The notes below the pieces were generated by a model that was given only the letters and a program-made list of their open reading frames with translations, did no database searches and was not told where the DNA came from. Of a stretch of 64,000 nt of DNA, positions 54,250 to 63,243 are shown piece after piece. This DNA is from Blautia schinkii DSM 10518 (lineage in GTDB: Bacteria > Bacillota > Clostridia > Lachnospirales > Lachnospiraceae), in contig JNKJ01000023.1 of assembly GCA_000702025.1 (NCBI GenBank), positions 51,611 through 115,610 on the forward strand, read 5' to 3'. How positions within the stretch are numbered: the first letter of the stretch is position 1; each line of letters starts with the position of its first letter. Both the position numbers and the translations under genes were made by a program.

Positions 54250-56019
54250 TCAGGGAAGAACATATTTCATACGCACCTGCTCCAAATCACGGTAAAAGGA
54301 ATCATCCGGTGAATTTTTCATAACATCCAGATGGCTGTGTGTGTCGTACAAGTCCTCCCGGACCTGGGTCACGCATACGCCGATGTTTGAGCAGTGGTCC
54401 GCGATACGCTCCAGGCTGGTGGTGAGGTCCGAAAGGATAAAGCCCATCTCTATGGTACAGGAGCCTTTCCGCAGACGCTGTACATGGCGGCGTTTCAGTT
54501 CCTGGCTAAGCTCATCCACTACCTCCTCCAGCGGTTCGATTGCTACGGCCAGACTCACATCCTGGTGGGTGAATACTGTATATGCCATATCTACAATGTC
54601 TTCCACGGCTTTTTCCAGCACACACAGCTCCTCCATCGCCTTCTCAGAAAAACGTACGCCCTTTTTGTGCATTTCCTGAGCGGATTCCATAATATTTACG
54701 GCATGGTCGGAAATACGCTCAAAATCACCGATACAATGAAGCATGATAGACAAGCTGTGGCTGTCCTTTTCTGTCAGGTCTTTATGACTGAGCTTTACCA
54801 GATATGTGCCAAGCTCATCTTCATAGCGGTCCACCTTCGACTCCATATCCTCCACGCGTTTGGCTGCTTCCTCCTGGTAATTATCCACCAGGCCTAAGGC
54901 AGTGCGCAGCGCTTCATGAGACTCCAAAGCCATTTTTCTGGCAGCATTTCTTCCCTGCTCCATGGCAAAGGCCGGTTTTTCCAGAAAACGAGATTCCAGA
55001 ATCATGAATTCCTGATCCTCAGCGGACACGGCAACTTCCTCCGCGGTATCACGGATAGTGAGACAGGCCAGACGCTCAAGCATTCTGTTAAATGGCAGTA
55101 AGATCACAGTGGCAGTTATATTAAAGGTACTGTGCAGCACAGCGATACCTGCCGGTGTGGCAGCCTGCTCCATAAAGGAAAAATTTGTCACTGCATGAAG
55201 CAGATAAAAACCGCACATAAATATAACAGTACCGATCAAGTTAAAATATAAGTGCACCATGGCCGCACGCTTTGCATTTTTGTTTGCGCCAATGGCGGAT
55301 ATCAGGGCTGTCACACAGGTACCGATATTCTGTCCCATGATGATGGGCAGAGCCACATTATAGTGAATGGCCCCTGTCATACAAAGAGCCTGCAGGATAC
55401 CTACAGATGCTGAGGAGGACTGGATCACGGCTGTGAGCACAGTACCTGCCACCACGCCCAGAATGGGGTTGGAAAACGCGGTGAGGATGTTGGTAAATTC
55501 CGGCACATCTGCCAGCGGTTTTACTGCACCGCTCATGGTCTCCATACCGAACATGAGCACGGCGAAACCGATTAAAATCCCTCCGATGTCCTTCTTTTTG
55601 GGGTTTTTGAGAAACATGAGGAAAATAATGCCGATCAATGCCAGCACCGGGGCAAATGAGGTGGGCTTTAACAGGCGGATGAAAAAGTTCTCGCTCTCAA
55701 TCCCTGCGAGGCTTAATATCCACGATGTGGCTGTTGTTCCGATATTTGCGCCCATGATCACGCCCACTGCCTGGGAAAGTTTCATAATCCCGGAGTTTAC
55801 GAATCCGACCACCATGACTGTGGTGGCTGAGGAGGACTGGATGACAGCCGTCACTCCTGCGCCTAAAAGTACTGCTTTCAGGGGATTTGAGGTCAGGTTT
55901 TCCAGAATTTGTTCCAGCTTGCCGCCGGATACTTTGGCAAGTCCGTCTCCCATTACCTGCATTCCGTACAGGAACATGGCAAGACCGCCAAATAAGGTCA
56001 GTATACTAAAAAAGTCCAT
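54250..56019 (-). CDS. Na+/phosphate cotransporter with C-terminal PhoU domain
   Basis: A 589-residue protein of the NptA/PNaS family. The N-terminal half has two inverted copies of the QSSSATT/QSSSASV motif in eight or more membrane segments (VIQSSSATTVMVVGFV and VIQSSSASVGILQAL). Residues 350-560 are helical PhoU-like (LGTYLVKLSHKDL; LHCIGDFERISDHAVNI; LERIADHCSNIG). It imports phosphate using sodium. Its promoter has a candidate PhoP box and the regulator pair lies directly downstream. Confidence 0.93.
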   Translation of the reverse strand: MDFFSILTLFGGLAMFLYGMQVMGDGLAKVSGGKLEQILENLTSNPLKAVLLGAGVTAVIQSSSATTVMVVGFVNSGIMKLSQAVGVIMGANIGTTATSWILSLAGIESENFFIRLLKPTSFAPVLALIGIIFLMFLKNPKKKDIGGILIGFAVLMFGMETMSGAVKPLADVPEFTNILTAFSNPILGVVAGTVLTAVIQSSSASVGILQALCMTGAIHYNVALPIIMGQNIGTCVTALISAIGANKNAKRAAMVHLYFNLIGTVIFMCGFYLLHAVTNFSFMEQAATPAGIAVLHSTFNITATVILLPFNRMLERLACLTIRDTAEEVAVSAEDQEFMILESRFLEKPAFAMEQGRNAARKMALESHEALRTALGLVDNYQEEAAKRVEDMESKVDRYEDELGTYLVKLSHKDLTEKDSHSLSIMLHCIGDFERISDHAVNIMESAQEMHKKGVRFSEKAMEELCVLEKAVEDIVDMAYTVFTHQDVSLAVAIEPLEEVVDELSQELKRRHVQRLRKGSCTIEMGFILSDLTTSLERIADHCSNIGVCVTQVREDLYDTHSHLDVMKNSPDDSFYRDLEQVRMKYVLP

Positions 56020-56059
56020 GGTTTCTCTCCTTTTTCTTATCCTTAATATGACCTTATTT

Positions 56060-56098
56060 TAAAATAGTTATGTAAAATCATCGGGAGGGGAATGTTAA
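56060..56098 (-). promoter_or_regulatory. Candidate PhoP box upstream of the Na/Pi transporter
   Basis: Minus-strand hexamers TTAACA (56093-56098), TTTACA (56071-56076) and ATTTTA (56060-56065) lie at 22- and 11-bp steps, in phase with the 11-bp period of the Gram-positive PhoP TTAACA repeat. One repeat position is missing. Confidence 0.4.
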
Positions 56099-56113
56099 AT
56101 TCCTGTAAAAGAT

Positions 56114-56197
56114 TTCGAGGGGGATAATCTGGGAGGTGTGTGCGCCCGAATGCCAGTTCGAGGGGGGCAATCTCAGAGTTGCGAAAGCCCGAATGCC
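56114..56197. repeat. Two-copy 43-bp tandem repeat
   Basis: Both units begin ttcgaggggg and end gcccgaatgcc (56114-56154 and 56157-56197), with differences in the middle. The second unit also pairs with a following tgccccctcga as a hairpin. Confidence 0.55.
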
Positions 56198-56460
56198 CCC
56201 TCGAGCTCCCCCTGTTGGGCACGCTGGGTTGTTGTATGTTGTAGGTGGTTGGATTTTAGCGTTTTGTATGGAGGTGTTGGGATATGAAGGGGTCGGAGTA
56301 TGCTTTGGGTGGCGGCGGTAGGGGATTGGTTATAGCGTTGAGTATGAGGGCCGGGATTTCGGGGAAATGTATTATATGTTGCGGCTAAGTATTAACATTT
56401 ATAACAGCGAAGCTGAAAAGGGGGTTGCGGCTGATGGCGCACTGTTAGAATTAAAAGAAG

Positions 56461-56489
56461 GAAAGACAGTCCTAATGGGCTGTCTTTTT
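56461..56489. terminator. Bidirectional terminator-like hairpin next to greA
   Basis: aaagacag paired with ctgtcttt and followed by T on either strand. It lies at the 3' end of greA. Confidence 0.6.
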
Positions 56490-56499
56490 GTAATCCTGG

Positions 56500-57000
56500 T
56501 TAGAATCCGCGGATGGATTCGTCTTCGGTGGTGTTTTTGGTGATGGTGCGGATGAGGAGGTGGTAGGTGTAGTTGTCGTTTACTTTTACTTCTACGCGGT
56601 CGCCTACTTTGTGGCCTTTGAGGGCCTTTCCGATGGGGGATTCGATGCTTATTCGGTTTTGTAGGGAGTTGCCGCGGATGGAGGTGACTAGTTTGTATTG
56701 TTCGGTTTCGCCTTCTTCTTCGAAGAGGACTTCGATGATATCGTCGATTCCTATTTCGTCAGCACGGGAATTGTCGGCTACGATCGTTGCGGTCTTGAGC
56801 ATGTTTTCTAGGTAGCGGATGCGGCTTTCGTTTTGGTTTTTGTGTTTTTTGGCTGCGTAGTATTCGAAGTTTTCGCTTAAATCGCCTTGGGCTCTGGCTT
56901 CTTTTACTGCTTCTATGGCCTCTTTGCGTACTACTAGTTTGCGGTGCTCAATCTCTTGCTCGATTTTCTCCACATCTTTTTTTGTAAGCTTCTCTCTCAT
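56500..57000 (-). CDS. greA: Transcription elongation factor GreA family
   Basis: A 166-residue protein. The N-terminal coiled coil has ARAQGDLSENFEYYAAKKHKNQ (the acidic tip DLSEN/YxAAK). The C-terminal FKBP-like domain has SPIGKALKGHKVGDRVEV. It reactivates backtracked RNA polymerase. It sits 13 bp after the carrier-protein gene, so it may be read with that cluster. Whether it is the main GreA or a paralogue cannot be told here. Confidence 0.93.
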   Translation of the reverse strand: MREKLTKKDVEKIEQEIEHRKLVVRKEAIEAVKEARAQGDLSENFEYYAAKKHKNQNESRIRYLENMLKTATIVADNSRADEIGIDDIIEVLFEEEGETEQYKLVTSIRGNSLQNRISIESPIGKALKGHKVGDRVEVKVNDNYTYHLLIRTITKNTTEDESIRGF

Positions 57001-57013
57001 GTCGGTGTCGTTT

Positions 57014-57244
57014 TTAGTCCTCCTGCAGCTTCTGGATCAGCTTCAGCATTGCGTCTACAGAGTTGAAATTCTCTGGTTCGATGTCGTCGAAGGATACTTC
57101 TACGTCAAAGTTGTCATTAATCTCGCCAATCAGGGATACCATGTCAAAGGAATCTAGGATTCCGTCGTCTATCAGTTTTGTCTCTGCTGCAAAATCAACC
57201 TCCGGTCTTAATTCTGCAAGAATTTCCATTAATTCTTCTCTCAT
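57014..57244 (-). CDS. Acyl/aminoacyl carrier protein (DltC-like)
   Basis: A 76-residue carrier protein with the phosphopantetheine site LIDDGILDSFDMVSLIGEI (Ser32 in DSF). The acidic helical character fits an ACP or DltC. Its partners are upstream in the same operon: a DltA-like adenylation enzyme, a GNAT and a PP-loop enzyme. RBS AAAGGA lies 10 bases before the ATG. Confidence 0.88.
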   Translation of the reverse strand: MREELMEILAELRPEVDFAAETKLIDDGILDSFDMVSLIGEINDNFDVEVSFDDIEPENFNSVDAMLKLIQKLQED

Positions 57245-57255
57245 TGTTTTTTATC

Positions 57256-57295
57256 CTTTCTTTTTCATTCTTTGCTTTCTTTTTCATTCTTTGCT
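57256..57295. repeat. 19-bp tandem repeat in the carrier-protein leader
   Basis: tttctttttcattctttgc occurs twice in a row, upstream of the carrier-protein gene. It is purine rich on the transcribed strand. Confidence 0.5.
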
Positions 57296-57313
57296 TTTTT
57301 GTTCTTTGTTCTT

Positions 57314-57439
57314 TTATTCTGGCACGGCAGATATTCTTTTTCTGAACATACGCTGCCTGACGATATACCCGGTGAATGCTGCGATGCAAATTCCTTGTAG
57401 GATCCCTGCTGTAAGATATCTGGATGCAATGCCTGTACC
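57314..57439 (-). pseudogene. C-terminal remnant of an integral membrane protein
   Basis: A 41-codon open stretch without a start codon, entered directly from an in-frame stop, reads GTGIASRYLTAGILQGICIA followed by AFTGYIVRQRMFRKRIS. It is one hydrophobic segment and a basic tail, as at the end of a transporter or MBOAT-type protein. It lies between the GNAT and carrier-protein genes, where a membrane acyltransferase gene (dltB position) would be expected. Most of the gene has been deleted. The family is not identified. Confidence 0.5.
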
Positions 57440-57457
57440 TCACTGCTGGGTATTTGG

Positions 57458-58291
57458 TTATACTTCCAGGATGTATTGTCTGGAAATCATACCGTCGTTT
57501 GCAAAGCCGGCTTTTTTATACATTTCGACAGCTCGGGTGTTTTCTTCGTCTACCCAAAAATTTACTCTCTCTGCCTGGTGTCTGTCAAGTACAAAATCAA
57601 CTGTTGCGCTAAAAAGTGCTTTTCCCATACCTCTGCCACGTAGTTTGGGGCTCACGGCCAGGTGCTGCAGAAAGGATAACCGGCCTTTTTTGATTGCTCT
57701 GTTGACTGCGCCGGGAGTTCCGTCTTCCAGACGTACGCCTATGATCTCGCCTTTTTCACAGGCTTCTGTGTATTCTGACTCATCGGGCAGGAAAGTGCTG
57801 TACACATCAAGGCTGCTTTTCCAGAGCTTGGACACTTCCTTGAAATCTTTTGGTTCAAGGTCTGTTATCTGGAAATCTGACTGCTTCTCCCTGTAATGTG
57901 CAGGCGGGGAAAAGCTCTCCCTTGTGCATTCCATTCTATTGTATCTTTTATAAGGAGTGAAACCAATTGTCTGCCATTTGGCACAGCCTGCTGCTTCGAG
58001 TGCCGTGTTCTCCTCCCCACGAAAAACATAGTCGAGAAGAACCGGCTTGTTCCATGCTGGCATCACTGGTTTCGCTTTTTCATCTAAAAAATAGTACAGG
58101 CGGCTGCATGCATCCTCCTCCACAAAGAATATAAGCCCGTCCTTCTGCTGCTCTACACAAAGCTTTTGCTTGTTTGTCATTTCCGTCACCTCTGAGGGGA
58201 GGAAAAAGCAGTTGGACTGCACGGTCTGGTGTGTTTTCTTAAACTCGTTGACAAGAGTGCTGAAACGAGCAGGTGTATCAACTTTTACCAT
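57458..58291 (-). CDS. GNAT-family N-acetyltransferase
   Basis: A 277-residue protein. The C-terminal half is a GNAT domain: LQHLAVSPKLRGRGMGKALF (acetyl-CoA motif R-x-x-G-x-G) and NFWVDEENTRAVEMYKKAGF. The N-terminal 130 residues form a second, degenerate GNAT-like domain. It overlaps the adenylation gene by 14 bp. In this cluster it might move an aminoacyl or acyl group from the carrier protein, but the substrate is unknown. Confidence 0.82.
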   Translation of the reverse strand: MVKVDTPARFSTLVNEFKKTHQTVQSNCFFLPSEVTEMTNKQKLCVEQQKDGLIFFVEEDACSRLYYFLDEKAKPVMPAWNKPVLLDYVFRGEENTALEAAGCAKWQTIGFTPYKRYNRMECTRESFSPPAHYREKQSDFQITDLEPKDFKEVSKLWKSSLDVYSTFLPDESEYTEACEKGEIIGVRLEDGTPGAVNRAIKKGRLSFLQHLAVSPKLRGRGMGKALFSATVDFVLDRHQAERVNFWVDEENTRAVEMYKKAGFANDGMISRQYILEV

Positions 58292-59798
58292 TCGTGATAT
58301 ACTCCTCCTTTAAGCGTCCTCTGTCAATTTTACCGTTTTTGTTAAGCGGAAGCTGCTCTATATATACATATTTATTCGGGCACATATATTTGGGAAGAAA
58401 CTCCTGCAGATCACCTATGATTTTTTTGTCGCAGCTCTCCTGCGCCTGGTAAAACATATAGATTTTTTCTCGTTCTCCGTCATAGATGCAGCAGCTTCTC
58501 TCCAGATAATCAAAACCGTCGAGGACTGACTCGATTTCGCCCAGTTCAATGCGGTGTCCCATGTGTTTGATCTGGAAATCTTTCCTGGTCACGTAATAAA
58601 GCTCACTATTATGGTATCTTCCCAGGTCTCCGGTGCGGTAGATCAGCTCCGGGTAATTTTTATTCAGAGGATTCTGGCAGAATGCCTTGGCAGTAGCCTC
58701 TTCATTTCTATAATATCCAAGCGCCAGGGAGGTTCCCCTCACGCAGATTTCTCCAATCTCATCATCACCCGCAGGCTCATTCTGCTCGTTGAGCACCATG
58801 ATCTCGGTATTTGGAAACGCCACGCCGATGGGCAGTGTCTCCTTGATGGAAAATTCACGGTCAACAATATAATAGGTACAGTTACATGTAATCTCCGTTG
58901 GGCCGTAAAGGTTTACGAACATTACCTCAGGGAGCTTTTCCCTCCAGTAATTCAGCACCTTCACAGGCATTACCTCGCCGGAGAACATGATCCTCTTCAG
59001 ATATTTCGGCAGTTCGCGCTCCAGTCCCTTAAAGTTCGCGGTAATCGCAAGCGCAGACACTGCCCAGATCAAGGTTGTAATCTTTTTCTCATTGAGATAA
59101 GGAATCAATTCTTTTGGGAAAGAAATCATCTTCTGGGAAACTACACACATAGTAGCCCCATTCCTGAGTGTGGAATAAATATCTTTTACCGAAACGTCGA
59201 AATCATAAGGTGCCTGATTTCCAAATACATCATTATCATCAAAGCCAAAGCAGTCTGCAAACTGTTCAACCAAATCGATCACGGAACGATGACATACCAA
59301 CACGCCCTTAGGTGTACCCGTAGAGCCTGAGGTATACATTGCATACAGAGGATTCGTGTCAATATGACGTCTGCGGATATCCGCAAGCAGAACCTCGTCC
59401 GACGGAGTATCACGGATTTCCTCCAGCGTAAGAATCTCCACGTCATAATCCAGACTTTCTACAAATGCTCTGTGTTTCTCCTGACATATCATAAGAATGG
59501 GTTCCACACTGTCAAGAATCGCACGAATCCTTGCAGGAGGAAGCTTCAATCCTACGGGTACATAGAAGTTATCACTATATACAACGCCCATAAAAATTTC
59601 CAGACTTTCGATATCACGGTCAACTAAAACAGCCACTGGACTGCAGGTCAAGCCCTTCTTTGCAATCCTTGTCCCGATCCGTTTGGCAGCCGCAATGCAT
59701 CCGCTGTAGGAAATCTCATGCCGGGCATCTGCGAACACTGTTTTATTTGGAGTTTTCTCTCCTGCGCGCTCCAAGTAATCAAGTACATTATATATCAT
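58278..59798 (-). CDS. Amino-acid adenylation enzyme, DltA-like
   Basis: A 506-residue stand-alone adenylation enzyme, the length of DltA. Core motifs are complete: LYAMYTSGSTGTPKGVLV (A3), YDFDVSVKDIYSTL (A4), NLYGPTEITCN (A5), YRTGDLGRY (A7), HMGHRIELGEIE (A8, usually KIRGxRIE) and PLNKNGKIDR (A10 Lys). It should activate an amino acid and load it on the carrier protein downstream. There is no dltB or dltD, so teichoic acid D-alanylation by the usual route is doubtful. The gene lies 15 bp after the PP-loop gene. Confidence 0.9.
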   Translation of the reverse strand: MIYNVLDYLERAGEKTPNKTVFADARHEISYSGCIAAAKRIGTRIAKKGLTCSPVAVLVDRDIESLEIFMGVVYSDNFYVPVGLKLPPARIRAILDSVEPILMICQEKHRAFVESLDYDVEILTLEEIRDTPSDEVLLADIRRRHIDTNPLYAMYTSGSTGTPKGVLVCHRSVIDLVEQFADCFGFDDNDVFGNQAPYDFDVSVKDIYSTLRNGATMCVVSQKMISFPKELIPYLNEKKITTLIWAVSALAITANFKGLERELPKYLKRIMFSGEVMPVKVLNYWREKLPEVMFVNLYGPTEITCNCTYYIVDREFSIKETLPIGVAFPNTEIMVLNEQNEPAGDDEIGEICVRGTSLALGYYRNEEATAKAFCQNPLNKNYPELIYRTGDLGRYHNSELYYVTRKDFQIKHMGHRIELGEIESVLDGFDYLERSCCIYDGEREKIYMFYQAQESCDKKIIGDLQEFLPKYMCPNKYVYIEQLPLNKNGKIDRGRLKEEYITNGKS

Positions 59799-59813
59799 CT
59801 GTAAGTTCCTCCT

Positions 59814-60821
59814 TTACGCCTGAACACTTTTGCTTACCGATATTCTGTTATAAAAGCGTCCTTCCAATTGTCTGTCAATTTTTTTATAGCGTTTTTTATC
59901 ATCCTTTAAAATAGCAGATGCTTCTTCCTTTGTCAATTCTCCTCTTCTGACTAAGACGGCCAGCTCGCCGGTCCGCACAGGATATCCGCGTTTCACAATA
60001 CTCAGATGTTCTGCCATTGCATGAGCCCAGCAGTCCGCATGGGGTACCTTACTGTCTGGACGCTCCCAGCCGATTTCCTTTACCAGAAACTCCATCGTCT
60101 CTTCCTCCGTTATATCATGGTACGCAAAATAAGAAAGAGAGGTCACCTTTGCCTGCGGCAGATAATCCACCTTGCCTCTTCTGTCGAGAAGCTCTATCAG
60201 ATCACCGAACATCTGGTACTCAAAGTCCTTCAATCCTCTGGAAATTTCAAATGGTTCAATCCCCCTGGTATTCACCGCAAATTGCATAATCTGCCCTTTT
60301 GTCCTGCCGTTTATGACCAGCGGAATGCCATACCTTTCTGCTACCTGATGGCAGTAATAAAATCCAAAATGAAAACATACGGCACAGAAGTTTTTCATCA
60401 CACCCACACATTTAGAATAATATCTGCGCAGCTCTTTCTCATTCATACGCACTGTTATATGATCAACATCCAGCTTCTGCAGTACATTATCGATGTTTCT
60501 TCTGCCATAATCAGTATGAAAACCGTTCTGGAAAGTAACCGCCAGCACTCGCAGACCATAAGTTTTTTTCATCTGCCATACAATATAGGTGCTGTCTTTA
60601 CCGCCGCTCAGACCGACTACACAATCATAAGGAGCATTTGTTTCTTTTGCTCTTTGCTTCGCCTGCTCTACCTCTTCAAGAAAAATCCGATGCCTGGATT
60701 CCTGGTCCTCAAGTGTATCTCTGTGCTCATCGTAAAAATTACAAAAATTACAAACTCCCTCTTCATCAAACCGAATACCTGGGTATGTTTCCGGAAGTCC
60801 GCACTTAGTGCAATATTTCAT
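59814..60821 (-). CDS. PP-loop (N-type) ATP pyrophosphatase, WbuX/WbpG-like amidotransferase family
   Basis: A 335-residue protein. A zinc-like CTKC ... CNFC pair flanks the opening PGIRFDEEGVC, and the PP-loop is VVGLSGGKDSTY near residue 70. The pattern is that of N-acetyl sugar amidotransferases (WbuX/WbpG), which use ammonia from a HisH/HisF-like partner. No such partner is in the window. Together with the adenylation enzyme and carrier protein it may instead modify a small molecule. It is probably the first gene of the cluster. Confidence 0.8.
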   Translation of the reverse strand: MKYCTKCGLPETYPGIRFDEEGVCNFCNFYDEHRDTLEDQESRHRIFLEEVEQAKQRAKETNAPYDCVVGLSGGKDSTYIVWQMKKTYGLRVLAVTFQNGFHTDYGRRNIDNVLQKLDVDHITVRMNEKELRRYYSKCVGVMKNFCAVCFHFGFYYCHQVAERYGIPLVINGRTKGQIMQFAVNTRGIEPFEISRGLKDFEYQMFGDLIELLDRRGKVDYLPQAKVTSLSYFAYHDITEEETMEFLVKEIGWERPDSKVPHADCWAHAMAEHLSIVKRGYPVRTGELAVLVRRGELTKEEASAILKDDKKRYKKIDRQLEGRFYNRISVSKSVQA

Positions 60822-60919
60822 AAAGATTCCTCCTTATTTTTATCATGTATCACCCTCACGCATTAGTTATACTTTGATAAAGTGTAATCTTTGTGAAATA
60901 TTTGCTTAATATTTTTAAT

Positions 60920-62332
60920 TTATTTGTATTTTTTGATATAGAGGCCAAATTCAACGCCGTTTTCCTTATTTTGGACACTCACGCCGCCTCCGTGGGCCTC
61001 TGCAGCCTGTTTAACAATAGAAAGTCCAATGCCGAAGCTATGCTGCTCACGGGTACGGGCCTGATTGACCTTATAGAAAACATTCCAAATTTTGTCCTGC
61101 TCTTCCACTGGAATTTGTTCTCCCTCATTAAATATAGAGAACCAAATAAAACCGCTGTCTTCCCACGCACGAATGACAATTTTTCCATTTTCGTAGCCGT
61201 ACCGAACTGCATTTTTCACATAATTATAAAGCGCGCGCTGAAGTACCTCGTAATCCGCACAAATTTTATCATTTACTTCATTTATAATCTCAAAAGTATC
61301 CTTGCGCTCAGGAAAATCGTTTAGAAAATACTTGTAAATGCCTTCCAATAGCATCTGTACGTGGAAATTCGTTTTTTGAAGAACCTCTTCCCCGAATTCA
61401 TAAGAGGAAGCCTCCAGCATCTGCTGAATCATGGAATCCATACGCTCACATTCCGCGGAAATAACCTCGCAGTATTTCTCTAGCTTATCCGGCTGCTTAC
61501 GGGAAATATAGGGCATGTTCTCCGCATACCCCATGATCACGGCTGTTGGGGTTTTAAGCTCATGGGCCATGTTCCGTACAAGCGTCTTACGAAGCTCCAC
61601 ATCCTTTTTAAGGTTATTCATAGCCTCCTCTAGCTTATCAGACATCAGATTTACCGACTCGGCCAGTGTGCCCATTTCGTCCTTTGTGTTTACGGAAACA
61701 GTCTCAGAAAAATTAAGATGGCTGATCTGCTTGGTAACTTTATTAATCTCCAGAATGGGACGGGCCATTTTGCCGGAAAGATAGATGATCACAGGGATTC
61801 CCAACAACAGAGTCAGAAACGCGGCCAATGTATAAGACACTTCCATAATCTGAATACTACTGTTGATTCCGTTGACAGAACGTTTGATTATAAGATATCC
61901 ATGACCGCCAAGCTTATTTACCTGGACAAAGAGCGCTTTGTTATTATCGTCAAAATTACTGGAAAAGCTGCTGCCCTCCTCCTGTATTTCACGCATATGG
62001 TTTCTGACGACAAACATGCTCCGCTCTCCAAGCTTCTGCTGCGCAGCCTCGCGATTACTGGTTGTGGCAATGATCTTGAAATCCTCATCCACGATCGTAA
62101 TAGAAAGATTGTTTTCAAAAGCCAGGCTGTCCAAATCTTCCCGGGAAAAATCCCAGGCTTTGTCCGCAAGATCCTCTACAAGCTGTACCGCGAGCGATTC
62201 CATACGCTGTTTATTCCAGTGCTCCAAAAGCCCATCCTTAAGTATCATAGAAATTATGAGCAGAGCCGCCAAAAACCCGGTAATCAGCACACATCCTGCA
62301 AAAATATATTTTTTGCGCAGTGAATTCATCAT
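60920..62332 (-). CDS. Sensor histidine kinase
   Basis: A 470-residue kinase. Membrane segments at about residues 10-30 and 160-180 flank an extracellular sensor, followed by a HAMP linker. The H-box is VRNMAHELKTPTAVIMGYAE, and the ATP region has NYVKNAVRYG and HSFGIGLSIVKQAAEAHGG. The start overlaps the regulator stop as ATGA, so the pair is coupled. The signal is unknown. Confidence 0.9.
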   Translation of the reverse strand: MMNSLRKKYIFAGCVLITGFLAALLIISMILKDGLLEHWNKQRMESLAVQLVEDLADKAWDFSREDLDSLAFENNLSITIVDEDFKIIATTSNREAAQQKLGERSMFVVRNHMREIQEEGSSFSSNFDDNNKALFVQVNKLGGHGYLIIKRSVNGINSSIQIMEVSYTLAAFLTLLLGIPVIIYLSGKMARPILEINKVTKQISHLNFSETVSVNTKDEMGTLAESVNLMSDKLEEAMNNLKKDVELRKTLVRNMAHELKTPTAVIMGYAENMPYISRKQPDKLEKYCEVISAECERMDSMIQQMLEASSYEFGEEVLQKTNFHVQMLLEGIYKYFLNDFPERKDTFEIINEVNDKICADYEVLQRALYNYVKNAVRYGYENGKIVIRAWEDSGFIWFSIFNEGEQIPVEEQDKIWNVFYKVNQARTREQHSFGIGLSIVKQAAEAHGGGVSVQNKENGVEFGLYIKKYK

Positions 62333-63030
62333 ATACTTTCCTCCGGCTGAAAGGAATAGCCGATTCCCCTGACCGTGCGGATATAATTCCCGCATTCGCC
62401 CAGATCAGTGCGCAGCATCTTGATATGTGTATCTATGGTACGGATATCCCCTTCATAATCAAAGCCCCAGATACGCTCCAGCATCTGGTCCCTGGTGAGT
62501 ACAATATTGCGGTTCTCCATGAGATAGAGAAGAAGCTGGTATTCCTTATGCGTAAGCACTGCCTCCTTGCCGTCCGCCATCACCCGGCAGCCCTTCAGGT
62601 CCACGGCGAGCTTACCGAAACGGCGGTATTCCTGGGAATTCTTGCGCTCCCCCTTATAATCCAGAGCAGCCCGTATCCTCGCCATCAGCACCTCTCCGTG
62701 AAATGGCTTGGACACGTAGTCGCTTGCGCCTCTGCGGAATCCTTCGACCTCGCTTTTGCTGTCCCCCAGTGCAGTCAGAAGCAGCACTGGCACCTGTGAG
62801 CTCTCCCGGATTCTCTCCAACACTTCCAGCCCGCCAAGGCCCGGCATCATAATGTCTAGTATCACAAGGTCAAAGTCTTCCCTGGCGCGAAAACACTCCA
62901 ACGCCTCAATCCCATCCCCGGCCTGAACCACGTCATACTCTTCTTTCTCCAAAATATCCGCAAGCAAATCCCGCATTAAGTAATCATCATCCGCAATTAA
63001 AATTCTCTCTCTCACCCTAAGTTCCTCCAT
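62329..63030 (-). CDS. OmpR-family response regulator
   Basis: A 233-residue regulator. ILIADDDYLMRDLLADIL and LVILDIMMPGLGG (phosphorylated Asp) mark the receiver. VLTHKEYQLLLYLMENRNIVLTRDQML and IRTIDTHIKMLRTDLG mark the winged helix. It precedes its kinase. Its upstream DNA is filled by a GT-rich microsatellite, so a normal promoter is hard to see. Confidence 0.92.
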   Translation of the reverse strand: MEELRVRERILIADDDYLMRDLLADILEKEEYDVVQAGDGIEALECFRAREDFDLVILDIMMPGLGGLEVLERIRESSQVPVLLLTALGDSKSEVEGFRRGASDYVSKPFHGEVLMARIRAALDYKGERKNSQEYRRFGKLAVDLKGCRVMADGKEAVLTHKEYQLLLYLMENRNIVLTRDQMLERIWGFDYEGDIRTIDTHIKMLRTDLGECGNYIRTVRGIGYSFQPEESI

Positions 63031-63243
63031 GGTTTGTGGTTATGTGTTTGTGGTTTGTAGTTATGTGTTCGTCGTGATGTGTATTTATATATTTGTGGTT
63101 ATGTGTATTTATATATTCGTGGTTTTTATGATTTGTACTTTGGTTTGTAAATTTTTTTTGGGCGATATAAATGCTTTCTTTAGATTATACACGATTTCCA
63201 CCGATGAAACAATAATTAAGGGGACCCCGGAAGGGTGTTGAAC
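63031..63243. repeat. GT-rich tandem repeats upstream of the response regulator
   Basis: Units such as gtggttatgtgt and tgtatttatatattygtggt recur between about 63035 and 63125. A 24-bp unit is duplicated exactly except for one base. The remainder of this stretch up to the palindromic element holds nothing recognised. Confidence 0.55.

Larger units (their letters stand above)
56020..56499. other. 480-bp gene-free spacer
   Basis: Contains the candidate PhoP box, a 43-bp degenerate tandem repeat at 56114-56197 and the greA-side terminator. No gene is supported. Confidence 0.5.
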
